A stretch of 64,000 nucleotides of DNA from Marinococcus luteus_A (GTDB lineage: Bacteria > Bacillota > Bacilli > Bacillales > Marinococcaceae): positions 1 through 64,000 of the forward strand of contig NZ_JAXRUV010000004.1 in assembly GCF_034497705.1 (NCBI RefSeq). The letters are read 5' to 3'. Shown here piece by piece: positions 9,061 through 17,147 of the stretch; the stretch's first letter is position 1; the number at the start of each line of letters is the position of its first letter. The notes beneath the pieces are model-generated. The model worked only from the letters and a program-made list of their open reading frames with translations, was not told the origin of the DNA and did not search any database. The position numbers and the translations under genes are program-made.

Positions 9061-9096
9061 ATATAAAACCAGAGGCCGCGGCCTCTGGTTTTATAT
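9061..9096. terminator. Perfect 36-bp palindrome, shared terminator
   Basis: 18 bases (9061-9078) are followed at once by their exact reverse complement (9079-9096), with GC-rich centre CCAGAGGCCG/CGGCCTCTGG and A/T-rich ends. It begins directly after the stop of the oxidoreductase gene and contains the stop codon of the convergent SDR gene at 9091-9093. This is suited to end transcription from both sides. Confidence 0.85.
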
Positions 9097-9846
9097 ATTC
9101 ATCCGGGACTGACCACCGTCAGCAGTAAGCGTTGTGCCAACGAGCCATCGTGCCTCCTTCGAAGCGAGAAACAAAGCTGCGTCTGCCACTTCCTCCACAT
9201 TACCGAATCTTCCTGCGGGGATATTTTCTTCCACAAACCGCTCCATCGCTTCTGGATTTTCCTCTATCCGCTTCTGCCAATTACCGGTAGGGTGCAGAAT
9301 GGACCCTGGAGCAATTGAATTGACCCTCACTCCGTCTTTTATCCATTCGTTACCTGCTGCTTTTGTGAAGCTGATCAGCGCCGCTTTGGCGTTGTTATAC
9401 GTAGCTTTTCCGCCAGCTTCCTTTCCAAAGATCGATGTGATATTAATAATCGCTCCGCCGCGTTCTTTCATCTGCTCATACGCCATTTTACTAAAGTGTA
9501 CAGCCTGGAAGTAATTTGTTTCCATCGCCTGCGTAAATTCTTCCATAGACGTATCCGCAATTTTTCCACCGCTGCTTCCGCCAGCATTGTTTATAAGTAC
9601 GTCAATACCGCCAAACGTTTCGATAAACCGTTGAAAGGTATTTTGCCTCTCCTTACCTACAGTGACATCGCAAGCGTAGGTCTCGATGTCTCCGATTTCT
9701 TCCCTGGCAGCTTTTAGATATTCTTCAGAACGAGCTAAAATACCAACGTCGGCTCCCTGGCTGTAAAATGCCTGAGCAATGCCTTTTCCTATTCCTTTGG
9801 AACCGCCTGTAATCAATACTTTCTTTCCCTCAAAAGCTTTGCTCAT
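9091..9846 (-). CDS. SDR family oxidoreductase (FabG-like)
   Basis: Classical short-chain dehydrogenase of 251 residues. It has cofactor motif TGGSKGIG, structural NNAGG, catalytic Ser in NITSIFG and YxxxK in ATYNNAK. Its ATG overlaps the mutY stop in ATGA, so the two are translationally coupled. In B. subtilis the gene beside mutY is fabL, but FabL has a Y-x6-K spacing, so this protein is a different SDR. Substrate unknown. Confidence 0.88.
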   Translation of the reverse strand: MSKAFEGKKVLITGGSKGIGKGIAQAFYSQGADVGILARSEEYLKAAREEIGDIETYACDVTVGKERQNTFQRFIETFGGIDVLINNAGGSSGGKIADTSMEEFTQAMETNYFQAVHFSKMAYEQMKERGGAIINITSIFGKEAGGKATYNNAKAALISFTKAAGNEWIKDGVRVNSIAPGSILHPTGNWQKRIEENPEAMERFVEENIPAGRFGNVEEVADAALFLASKEARWLVGTTLTADGGQSRMNI

Positions 9847-10931
9847 TTTAACTCCATCCTTTCAACCAGCGTATTATATATTTTTTGATGGGCCACAGGG
9901 AACGCGTAGTTCGCTACGTTCTTCAGCGAAACCCATTTCCAATCCTCCGGCAGAGCGCTTTTTTCCGCCTGCCCCTCATATACGTGCACATTCCAGATCA
10001 AATGCGAAAATGTTTGTTCCACACGCTGTACTGGACGCTCAATTTTTGGGGTTACGAATGCATCCGCCTCAAGGTAAGCTCCTATTTCTCCGGCGCGTTC
10101 CGCTTCATTTTCCACTGCTGTGTTGGGAAATTCCCACAGCCTTGCCAGAAGGCCTTTATCCGGGCGCTGATGGATTAATAATTCCCCTTCATCGTTCCAA
10201 ATAATCGCTGCTGCCATTTCCTGCTTTCTCGGCGCCTTTTTCTTTTCTTTTACCGGCAGCTCCTCCTGCACCCCTGCCGCTCTTGCTTTACAGTGCTCCT
10301 GCACCGGACAAAGCAGACATCCCGGCGAGGTTGGCGTACAGATAAGAGCACCAAGCTCCATCACTGCCTGATTAAAGTCTGATGGTGAGGTAAGCGGCAG
10401 AATTTCGCCAAGCACTGCTTCAAAAGTACTTTTTGTGGACTGCTTGCCGATGTCTTCATACAAACACAGCAGCCTCGAAAACACGCGCATTACGTTCCCA
10501 TCCACGGCCGGCTCCGGTTTATCAAAAGCAATACTGAGTACTGCTCCTGCTGTATAGGGGCCGACTCCCTTTAACGACCGAAACTCTTTTTTTCCGCTCG
10601 GGACTTCTCCTCCGTATTCTTCAGCTACTTCTTTGACCGCCTGGTGCAGGTTTCTCGCCCGTGAATAATAACCGAGACCTTCCCACTTCTTCATCACCTG
10701 ATCTTCTTCAGCCTCTGCTAGAGCTTCAATAGTGGGAAAAGCTTCTAAAAACCGGTAGTAATACGGGATGACTGTATCGACTTTTGTCTGCTGAAGCATA
10801 ATTTCTGAAATCCATATGTGATAAGGGTCTCTGCTCCTTCTCCAGGGCAGATCTCTTTTTTGGTGCCGGTACCAGTCGACTAGGTCCTGTTGAAACTGTT
10901 CCGGCGAAAAATTTTCCAATAGTGGATGCAT
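9843..10931 (-). CDS. mutY: A/G-specific adenine DNA glycosylase
   Basis: Removes adenine mispaired with 8-oxoguanine. All diagnostic parts are visible: Glu43 in SEIMLQQT, helix-hairpin-helix LKGVGPYTAGAV, Asp144 in AVDGNV, the 4Fe-4S cluster C-x6-C-x2-C-x5-C (CTPTSPGCLLCPVQEHC), and a C-terminal Nudix-like 8-oxoG recognition domain with QTFSHLIW. E43 and D144 match the numbering of Geobacillus MutY. 362 residues, full length. First gene of the mutY-SDR pair. Confidence 0.96.
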   Translation of the reverse strand: MHPLLENFSPEQFQQDLVDWYRHQKRDLPWRRSRDPYHIWISEIMLQQTKVDTVIPYYYRFLEAFPTIEALAEAEEDQVMKKWEGLGYYSRARNLHQAVKEVAEEYGGEVPSGKKEFRSLKGVGPYTAGAVLSIAFDKPEPAVDGNVMRVFSRLLCLYEDIGKQSTKSTFEAVLGEILPLTSPSDFNQAVMELGALICTPTSPGCLLCPVQEHCKARAAGVQEELPVKEKKKAPRKQEMAAAIIWNDEGELLIHQRPDKGLLARLWEFPNTAVENEAERAGEIGAYLEADAFVTPKIERPVQRVEQTFSHLIWNVHVYEGQAEKSALPEDWKWVSLKNVANYAFPVAHQKIYNTLVERMELK

Positions 10932-10937
10932 AGCAAT

Positions 10938-11279
10938 TCACTCTTTCTCTTTATGTTGGTCACCGTAAGGTCCTTTTTTCTCAAAACACCAGCAGTGTAC
11001 TTTATTTATCCCTCCAGGGACGAATTTATCAAGGAGGCCATAGACCTCTTCATCTGCCTCTGTTCGTTTCGTTTTCAGGTCGTGGTACTGCCCGGGCGTA
11101 TTAACTGCAAACATTTCTACAAATAATGCTCCCTGATCCACAGACTCAAACCATTCATAATTATTCACCTGCTCATTGAGCATAGCTGAAGAAATTTCTT
11201 CCATCGCGTTTAAAAATTCAGTTCTTTTATCTTCTAAAATCCGGTATTCCATAAAAACGACGTATTTCTGCGGATTCAT
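10938..11279 (-). CDS. Conserved small protein, probable alpha/beta-barrel monooxygenase-like fold
   Basis: 113 residues beginning MNPQKYVVFMEYRILEDKRTEF. The alternation of strand, helix, strand and a central EMFAVNTPGQYHDLK resembles dimeric ferredoxin-like (ABM-type) domains. No catalytic residues can be named. It ends seven bases before mutY and is probably cotranscribed with it. I do not recognise it as a characterised family. Confidence 0.6.
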   Translation of the reverse strand: MNPQKYVVFMEYRILEDKRTEFLNAMEEISSAMLNEQVNNYEWFESVDQGALFVEMFAVNTPGQYHDLKTKRTEADEEVYGLLDKFVPGGINKVHCWCFEKKGPYGDQHKEKE

Positions 11280-11401
11280 ACAATTCTCCTTTTTGAAATA
11301 AACTGTTTAGGGTATCATGAAACTACGCTGGTACGGTCTGTGCTTGTTTGATGCCACAGGCTTTTTTTGTTTCAGCATGCCATAAAATAAAGGTGGTGCC
11401 A

Positions 11402-12400
11402 ATGGATACAGCAACTCATACTGTGATGGGGATCGGCCTGGGAGGTCTTGCCACCATTGATCCTTCTATTTCAACCGAAGGCGGAGCAATGGGTACAATC
11501 CTGATCGCAACAATTATAGGGTCACAGGCCCCTGATTTTGATACCGTATTAAAACTGAAAAATAACGCCGTCTATATCCGCTACCACCGCGGCCCGACAC
11601 ACTCCATACCTGCCGTTTTAATCTGGCCGGTTCTGCTGGCAGCTCTTATATATATGTTTTCTCCGGACGTTGCTTTTTCGCATTTATGGTTCTGGTCCTT
11701 TATCGCTGTCGCTCTTCACGTTTTTGTGGATATTTTTAATGCCTACGGCACCCAGGCGTTATCCCCGTTTACGAAACGATGGATAGCGCTCGGCGTGATT
11801 AATATTTTTGATTCGGTAATCTTTTTCTCCCACCTATTCGTATTTATTCTATGGTGGTTTGATGTACCGAGAGCAGCCTCAATGATTGTTTTATATATCT
11901 TTTTGCTGTTTTACTATTTATGGCGGTTTCAGGCCCGAAATATTGTTTTGCAAAGAGCCCGTCGCCTGCACCCGGATGCCACGCACCTGTTTATTTCACC
12001 GACATACAACTGGTACCGGTGGCACCTGGTTATTCGTACGCCGCACAAGTTATTCGTCACCAATTACCGGAACGGACGGCTTCGCTACTTTGAAACGTAC
12101 CCGTTTGAGCCAATTCCTGACGATCCGGTTATTAACGCAGCCAGAGATGACCGGAACCTTGCTTCCTTTCTATCCTTCTCCCCTACGTACCGTTGGATTG
12201 TCCGCAACACAGACGAGGGATACGAAGTAAAATTCATCGACCTGCGTTACCGCAGTAAAGGATACTATCCATTTGTAGCGGTCGTTCAGCTGAACGAGGA
12301 CCTGGAGATTATGACTTCCTACACCGGCTGGATTTTCAGTGATGATACCCTTCACAAAAAACTCGACAAAGGCCGGGCCTTTTCCTATTATACTCAATAA
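11402..12400 (+). CDS. yfhP: Membrane-bound metal-dependent hydrolase (YfhP-like, YdjM/DUF457)
   Basis: 332 residues. The N-terminus MDTATHTVMGIGLGGL and the motifs GSQAPDFDTVL and RYHRGPTHSIPA hold the His/Asp residues characteristic of the YdjM family, on about four to five membrane helices. The C-terminal third is soluble. The start is the ATG at 11402 with SD AAAGGTGG. The longer frame from 11348 has no family similarity. Its position near mutY matches B. subtilis yfhP. Function is unproven. Confidence 0.85.
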   Translation: MDTATHTVMGIGLGGLATIDPSISTEGGAMGTILIATIIGSQAPDFDTVLKLKNNAVYIRYHRGPTHSIPAVLIWPVLLAALIYMFSPDVAFSHLWFWSFIAVALHVFVDIFNAYGTQALSPFTKRWIALGVINIFDSVIFFSHLFVFILWWFDVPRAASMIVLYIFLLFYYLWRFQARNIVLQRARRLHPDATHLFISPTYNWYRWHLVIRTPHKLFVTNYRNGRLRYFETYPFEPIPDDPVINAARDDRNLASFLSFSPTYRWIVRNTDEGYEVKFIDLRYRSKGYYPFVAVVQLNEDLEIMTSYTGWIFSDDTLHKKLDKGRAFSYYTQ

Positions 12401-12401
12401 T

Positions 12402-12432
12402 AAAGAGTACGGAGCCGCTCTCCGTACTCTTT
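12402..12432. terminator. Bidirectional terminator between yfhP and yfhJ
   Basis: A 13-bp perfect stem (AAAGAGTACGGAG at 12402-12414, partner 12420-12432) with a 5-nt loop lies between convergent genes. Confidence 0.85.
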
Positions 12433-12434
12433 AC

Positions 12435-12686
12435 TTATATCTGGTTAATGCCAAAAAACTTTTCGTTTGTCGCTTCGTAGCGGTGCAGGTGCGGACCATA
12501 CTGCCGAACCCATTTTTCTACAATCTGCCCTGTTACCTCTTCACCTTTGTACGAACGGCCTGCTCTCGCCTGAGTGGATTCAAAGTCCTCCCATAAAAAG
12601 TCCACCCATTCCCGGGCTTTTTCGTCTGTTAACTGATTATTGACTGAAAGAAGAGTTTCCAATAAATAATTTTTCTGGTTTTCCAT
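12435..12686 (-). CDS. yfhJ: YfhJ family small protein
   Basis: 83 residues with the recognisable core LTDEKAREWVDFLWEDFESTQARAGRSYKG (given here as the family signature at about 19-48). It contains the WV and WEDFE elements of the B. subtilis YfhJ/WVELL family. Function unknown. It follows yfhH and recX in the same direction, as in B. subtilis. Confidence 0.85.
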   Translation of the reverse strand: MENQKNYLLETLLSVNNQLTDEKAREWVDFLWEDFESTQARAGRSYKGEEVTGQIVEKWVRQYGPHLHRYEATNEKFFGINQI

Positions 12687-12706
12687 TCCGCGCGTTCCTC
12701 CATTCT

Positions 12707-13021
12707 TTATTTTTCTACCAACAGGGAGAAAGGCAATGCTTCGATCTGGCTTGAATTGTTTCGGTAGCCCCAGGCAAACACGCCGTTAATAAATTCTATT
12801 TCAAAGGTGGACCCTTCCTGGGCGATCCGGTACGTTTTCCCCGGCTGATAGTCCGCTGGATCCAGCATATACGTTTTCGCCATTGCGATCTTACGCTCAT
12901 AAACCGCAAATTCATTTCCTCTTCCCATCTGCTCGGCTTTTTTGGACTTTTCGTTTAAGCTCGCGATTTCCTGTTCAAGCTCATATCTGCTCATCTGGCT
13001 GTATCTTTTTTCCATTCCCAT
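12707..13021 (-). CDS. yfhH: YfhH family protein (DUF1811)
   Basis: 104 residues. It has an N-terminal helical segment with RYSQMSRYELEQEI and KAEQMGRGNEFAVYERKI, then a small SH3-like beta domain with YMLDPADY and NGVFAWGYR. These are the YfhH signatures. The ATG at 13021 has SD GAGGAG seven bases away. It overlaps the 3' end of recX by about 41 bases in another frame, which suggests coupled translation. Function unknown. Confidence 0.85.
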   Translation of the reverse strand: MGMEKRYSQMSRYELEQEIASLNEKSKKAEQMGRGNEFAVYERKIAMAKTYMLDPADYQPGKTYRIAQEGSTFEIEFINGVFAWGYRNNSSQIEALPFSLLVEK

Positions 13022-13835
13022 GTTCGGACTCCTCTCTCTTTTCATCTAAAAACCGCTGGATATGCTCCATCGGGAATTGTTTCCGGTACAGGTATTCTTT
13101 AATTTTCTGTTCAAGCTGACGGCCTTCAAGCCTGCCTTCCCATTTACGGTAAACTTTTTCTCCCTGCACTAGCACCGAGTTCCACTCATCTTCCTCGGAA
13201 GGAGCAAAGTCCGCTTCTTTTACAGCGGCTGAAGCTGTTTCATGATCGTATCCTTTCCGGAGCAGCATTTGCAACAAACGCTGCTTCACCGCACCTCCCG
13301 ATTCGCCTTTTTTCTGACGCCCTTTTTTCTCCGCTGCGGTCACCGCCCGTTCGAGAGCCAGTTCATCAGTCAGTGCCTTCATAGCCTCGGAAACATAAGT
13401 CTCCGCCACACCTTTTTTCTCCAGGTCCATCCTAATAACCTTCGGCCCTTTATCGGTCGTATTAATTTTTGTGCGCACGAACGCTTTGGCGAATTCCCGG
13501 TCATTTAAGAATTTATATTCCTTTGCTTTGTCAACCGCCTTCGATGCGGAGACTTCTGTGAACTCTTTTTCTATTAGGTGGTCATATACTTCTTTTTCTG
13601 TCCTCATCACACTCGATAAGTAATGCAGCGCCCGGTTCCATGCCTTGCGTTCATGATCATCCTCAATCATGAGTTCAAGTTCTTTTTCCGTCAATTCTTT
13701 CCCCTTTTTAAGGTCCCACTGCACTAGCACAGCTTCATCCACACCGGTCGTAAATGCTTCCCGGCCTGTCTGGTCGGTGAAAATATTATATCGTTCGGGG
13801 TTATTTTTCTGCACTTCAATTTTTGTAATTTTCAC
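12981..13835 (-). CDS. recX: Recombination regulator RecX
   Basis: Modulator of RecA filaments. 284 residues from a GTG start at 13835, which has SD AAAGGAG. The frame extends to 13907 but without family similarity. Repeated three-helix units are visible with RecX motifs ALHYLSSVMRTEKEVYDHL, YKFLNDREFAKAFVRTKIN and KGPKVIRMDLEKKGV. Longer than E. coli RecX, as usual in Bacilli. Neighbours yfhF, yfhH and yfhJ match B. subtilis. Confidence 0.92.
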   Translation of the reverse strand: MKITKIEVQKNNPERYNIFTDQTGREAFTTGVDEAVLVQWDLKKGKELTEKELELMIEDDHERKAWNRALHYLSSVMRTEKEVYDHLIEKEFTEVSASKAVDKAKEYKFLNDREFAKAFVRTKINTTDKGPKVIRMDLEKKGVAETYVSEAMKALTDELALERAVTAAEKKGRQKKGESGGAVKQRLLQMLLRKGYDHETASAAVKEADFAPSEEDEWNSVLVQGEKVYRKWEGRLEGRQLEQKIKEYLYRKQFPMEHIQRFLDEKREESEHGNGKKIQPDEQI

Positions 13836-13954
13836 AAAGGCCCTCTCCTTTTGCATAGTGGAAATGATTATGACAATCTGCTTTTGGGTAAAGTTGAATA
13901 GCTTCAAAAGTGACGTTTTTACATCACCTTAAGTAGTGAAAGGAGAAATACACA

Positions 13955-14851
13955 TTGAATATCGCTATCGCAGGAGGAAGCGGATATGTAGGCTCCGCCC
14001 TCACAGGCTACCTCGAACAGATGGGCCACCATATTTACATTTTAACAAGAAACAGTAAAAATAAAAAAAATAGTGAAAGGATCACTTTTATTGAATGGAT
14101 GAAGCCCGGCAGCAAACCCGAATATGAATTGCCGCCGGTAGATGCTTTCATAAATCTCGCAGGCACATCCCTTGCTCAACGCTGGACGGAACAAACCAAA
14201 GAGGATATTTTAAACAGCCGTATCGATTCTACAAGAGAAGTTATCCGCATTTTTAAAGCAAGCAGCCATAGACCCGAAGTTCTCATCAGCGCCTCCGCCG
14301 TCGCTTATTACGGAATTTCCGACGAAGAGGAATTTACTGAGGAATCCGCTAAAGGAGAAACAAACTTTTTACAGGAGGTTTCCGTACGCTGGGAAAATGA
14401 AGCTGAAAAAGCGGAAGAACTCGGAATCAGGGTAGTAAAAGCACGTATGGGTCTCGTTTTGCAGGAGTTTATCCCGCCACTCGTTTCTGTCTACAAAATG
14501 TTTGGCGGCGGCACTTTCGGAAGCGGAATACAGTGGTTTTCCTGGATTCATTTAAGAGACGCTGTCGAAATGATTCTTTTTGCAGCTACCACCAAAGAAA
14601 TTAAAGGGGCACTGAACATTACCGCGCCTGAGCCTGCACAAATGGAAACACTGGGACGCGAGATAGCTAAAGTGACCGGACGTCCGCACTGGCTCTCTGT
14701 ACCGTCATTTGTTATCGAGAAGATGCTCGGTGAAATGAGTGTAATGATCCTAGGAGGCCAGAAGGTCATACCCCAAAAATCCATGGATCACGGCTTCCAC
14801 TTTCATTTTCCAAGCCTGCAGCCTGCGCTGATCAACATTTTAAAAGAGTAA
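13955..14851 (+). CDS. yfhF: TIGR01777 family epimerase (YfhF)
   Basis: NAD(P)-dependent epimerase/dehydratase-like protein of 298 residues. It has a Rossmann motif GGSGYVGSALTGYL at the N-terminus, LISASAVAYYG in place of the classical catalytic segment, and a C-terminal DUF1731-type tail ending QKVIPQKSMDHGFHFHFP. The start is TTG at 13955 with SD AAAGGAG. Divergent from recX. Physiological substrate not known. Confidence 0.9.
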   Translation: MNIAIAGGSGYVGSALTGYLEQMGHHIYILTRNSKNKKNSERITFIEWMKPGSKPEYELPPVDAFINLAGTSLAQRWTEQTKEDILNSRIDSTREVIRIFKASSHRPEVLISASAVAYYGISDEEEFTEESAKGETNFLQEVSVRWENEAEKAEELGIRVVKARMGLVLQEFIPPLVSVYKMFGGGTFGSGIQWFSWIHLRDAVEMILFAATTKEIKGALNITAPEPAQMETLGREIAKVTGRPHWLSVPSFVIEKMLGEMSVMILGGQKVIPQKSMDHGFHFHFPSLQPALINILKE

Positions 14852-14857
14852 TCACAC

Positions 14858-14886
14858 GCCGTCCGGGCTTTTCGGGCGGCTTTTCT
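14858..14886 (+). terminator. Terminator after yfhF
   Basis: Stem GCCGTCCG (14858-14865) pairs with CGGGCGGC (14873-14880), with one G-T pair, followed by TTTTCTT. Confidence 0.75.
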
Positions 14887-14985
14887 TATCAAAGGCGGAG
14901 GAATTGTCCATCTGCGCAAGTATTACTTATCGTTTTCGCTGTTCAGGTTACATAACACTCTATAAGTAGTAATAATACGCATAAA

Positions 14986-14998
14986 TGCCTGATAGGCA
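14986..14998. promoter_or_regulatory. Inverted repeat upstream of the ectA promoter
   Basis: TGCCTGATAGGCA is a perfect 5-3-5 inverted repeat ending three bases before the predicted -35 box of ectA. A repressor or activator site is possible. The binding protein is unknown. Confidence 0.35.
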
Positions 14999-15001
14999 AG
15001 T

Positions 15002-15030
15002 TTGAAAATTTTCATAATTAGCGTTAAGAT
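15002..15030 (+). promoter_or_regulatory. Predicted sigma-A promoter of ectABC
   Basis: TTGAAA (15002-15007), 17-bp spacer and TAAGAT (15025-15030). The leader to the ectA ATG is about 115 bases. No sigma-B-like pair stood out. Confidence 0.5.
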
Positions 15031-15150
15031 TTGTTTTATGAGTATGGCAGATCTTATTACATTATAAAACAAGGCAATCTTACGTTTGTTTTTTCTATAA
15101 AGAGGTATAGTACAGGTAGCCCTCTATTACTTTTAAAAGGTGGTAAGAAA

Positions 15151-15669
15151 ATGGAAACGAAAATGACTGGAACGAACGGTTCCGTCGATTCAATCGTTTT
15201 TGACAAACCAACCGTGGAAGACGGGGCAGACATGTGGGAACTTGTCAAAAACTCCACATTAGATTTAAATTCCTCATATAAATATATTATGATGTGTGAA
15301 TTTTTTGCCGAAACATGTGTTGTCGCTAAAGAAAACGATGAATTAGTGGGCTTTGTAACGGCCTTTATTCCACCTGAAAAACAGGATACCGTATTTGTCT
15401 GGCAGGTGGGCGTGGATACTTCCCAACGGGGAAAAGGTCTTGCTTCCCGTTTGCTGGATGCTCTTCTGGAACGGGATGTATGTGAAGAAGTGCTGTATTT
15501 AGAAGCTACCATCACTCCTTCCAATGAAGCTTCGCAGGCGTTGTTTAAAAAGCTTGCCAAGAAACGGGAGACTGAAGTGACAGTTTCTGAATGCTTTACG
15601 GAAGACCTTTTTCCGGATGATGAACATGAAGAAGAGTTGACATTTCGAGTAGGACCCTTTACAAAATAA
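15151..15669 (+). CDS. ectA: L-2,4-diaminobutyrate acetyltransferase
   Basis: Second step of ectoine synthesis: acetyl-CoA plus diaminobutyrate gives N-gamma-acetyl-diaminobutyrate. GNAT fold with the acetyl-CoA loop VDTSQRGKGLASRLL (Q/RxxGxG/A). 172 residues from the ATG at 15151, which has SD AAAGGTGG. An in-frame upstream extension to 15031 covers the promoter region and is not coding. First gene of ectABC. Confidence 0.95.
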   Translation: METKMTGTNGSVDSIVFDKPTVEDGADMWELVKNSTLDLNSSYKYIMMCEFFAETCVVAKENDELVGFVTAFIPPEKQDTVFVWQVGVDTSQRGKGLASRLLDALLERDVCEEVLYLEATITPSNEASQALFKKLAKKRETEVTVSECFTEDLFPDDEHEEELTFRVGPFTK

Positions 15670-15676
15670 GTAGTGA

Positions 15677-15703
15677 ACATGACATGCAAAGCGCATGTCA
15701 TGT
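15677..15703 (+). other. Perfect hairpin between ectA and ectB
   Basis: ACATGACATGC (15677-15687) and its exact complement (15693-15703) enclose a 5-nt loop. No T-run follows, so it is unlikely to be a strong terminator. It may stabilise or mark a processing site in the ect mRNA. Confidence 0.6.
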
Positions 15704-15757
15704 ATTATGTAAAAACTGAATTTTTCGATAACATTCCCAAGGAGGATACTTACTTTT

Positions 15758-17041
15758 ATGATGAAAAATGATCTTAGCGTTTTTAACGAATACGAATCGG
15801 AAGTGCGCAGCTACGTCAGAGGATTTCCTACTGTGTTTCACCAGGCAAAAGGGTACAAGCTATGGGATTTGGATGGAAAAGAATATGTCGACTTCTTTTC
15901 CGGCGCAGGAGCACTGAACTATGGACACAACGATGACAACATGAAAGAAAAACTGCTCGCCTACATTCAGGAAGACGGCGTTACTCACTCCCTTGATATG
16001 GCAACTAAAGCAAAGGGCGAATTTATCGATGCTTTCCAGAATATTATTCTGAAGCCGCGTAACATGGATTATAAAATCATGTTCCCCGGGCCGACTGGCG
16101 CAAACAGTGTAGAAAGCGCACTGAAGCTCGCCCGTAAAGTGACGGGACGCACAAATGTTGTCAGCTTCACTAACGGCTTTCACGGTATGACTATTGGAGC
16201 TTTGAGCGTTACGGGCAACAAATTCAAACGCGGCGGGGCCGGCATGCCTTTATCCAATACGTCCATCCTGCCGTATGACAAATTCCTAAAAGAAAGCGAT
16301 AATTCCGTTGAATATATTGAGAACTTCCTTGATAACGGAGGCAGTGGCCTTGACAAGCCAGCAGCGTTTATCGTAGAGACAGTTCAGGGTGAAGGCGGCT
16401 TAAATGCCGCAAGCAGCGAATGGCTTCAGTCGATTGAAAAAATCTGCCGTGAACGCGACATTAAGCTTATTCTTGACGATGTCCAGGCAGGCGTCGGCCG
16501 TACCGGTACTTTCTTTAGCTTTGAACCAGCCGGTATTAAACCTGACTTTATATGCCTATCCAAGTCAATTGGCGGCAACGGCTCACCGCTTGCCATCACT
16601 TTAGTGGCGCCGGAGTATGACAAATTCGCTCCCGGCGAGCACAACGGTACCTTCCGCGGAAATAACTTTGCTTTTGTAACAGGTACTGAAGCTTTGAATT
16701 ACTGGAAGGATGACCGTTTGGAAAAGAACGTCCAGGAAAAGTCCGAACGTATTGCTTCGTTTCTGGATGACATGATCAAAAAGCACCCTGAAATGAAAGG
16801 TGTCCGTAAAGGACGTGGCTTTATGCAGGGAATTATGAGTCCTATCGAAGATCTGTCTGACAACATCGCCGGCAGGTGCTTTGAACACGGTCTGATTATG
16901 GAAACAGCCGGTGCGGACGATGAAGTATTTAAACTGTTCCCGCCAATCACCATTGACGACGAAGGACTTGAACGCGGGCTGTCGATTCTTCAGAAGGCAA
17001 TTGAAGAAGTTACCGCTGAAAGTAACCTCGTTGCCAACTAA
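15758..17041 (+). CDS. ectB: Diaminobutyrate-2-oxoglutarate transaminase
   Basis: PLP class III aminotransferase making L-2,4-diaminobutyrate from aspartate semialdehyde with glutamate as donor. 427 residues. Substrate and cofactor motifs FPGPTGANSVESALKLARK and FTNGFHGMT are present, with LILDDVQAGVGRTG before the PLP lysine in CLSKSIGGNGSPLA. SD AAGGAGG precedes two possible ATGs (15758 and 15761). Second gene of the ectoine operon. Confidence 0.96.
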   Translation: MMKNDLSVFNEYESEVRSYVRGFPTVFHQAKGYKLWDLDGKEYVDFFSGAGALNYGHNDDNMKEKLLAYIQEDGVTHSLDMATKAKGEFIDAFQNIILKPRNMDYKIMFPGPTGANSVESALKLARKVTGRTNVVSFTNGFHGMTIGALSVTGNKFKRGGAGMPLSNTSILPYDKFLKESDNSVEYIENFLDNGGSGLDKPAAFIVETVQGEGGLNAASSEWLQSIEKICRERDIKLILDDVQAGVGRTGTFFSFEPAGIKPDFICLSKSIGGNGSPLAITLVAPEYDKFAPGEHNGTFRGNNFAFVTGTEALNYWKDDRLEKNVQEKSERIASFLDDMIKKHPEMKGVRKGRGFMQGIMSPIEDLSDNIAGRCFEHGLIMETAGADDEVFKLFPPITIDDEGLERGLSILQKAIEEVTAESNLVAN

Positions 17042-17072
17042 TTTAGCCGATTGACTAATTGGATAAAAAGAA

Positions 17073-17107
17073 GCCGATCGATCGGCACCCCGACGGTCGG
17101 CCTTTTT
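17073..17107 (+). terminator. Intrinsic terminator between ectB and ectC
   Basis: GCCGATCG (17073-17080) pairs with CGGTCGGC (17094-17101), followed by five Ts (17103-17107). The left arm also belongs to the alternative palindrome GCCGATCGATCGGC, so two foldings compete. It could lower ectC transcription relative to ectAB. Confidence 0.6.
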
Positions 17108-17147
17108 ATGATATAAACCCTTAACTGACAAGATGGAGGAATAGACA

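Noticed and set aside
9091..9846. SDR next to mutY as FabL (enoyl-ACP reductase III)
   Set aside because: Position fits B. subtilis fabL, but the active site is the classical YxxxK rather than the longer FabL spacing.
15031..15150. N-terminal 40-residue extension of EctA
   Set aside because: It overlaps the promoter region, has no SD at its start, and EctA normally begins near the ATG at 15151.
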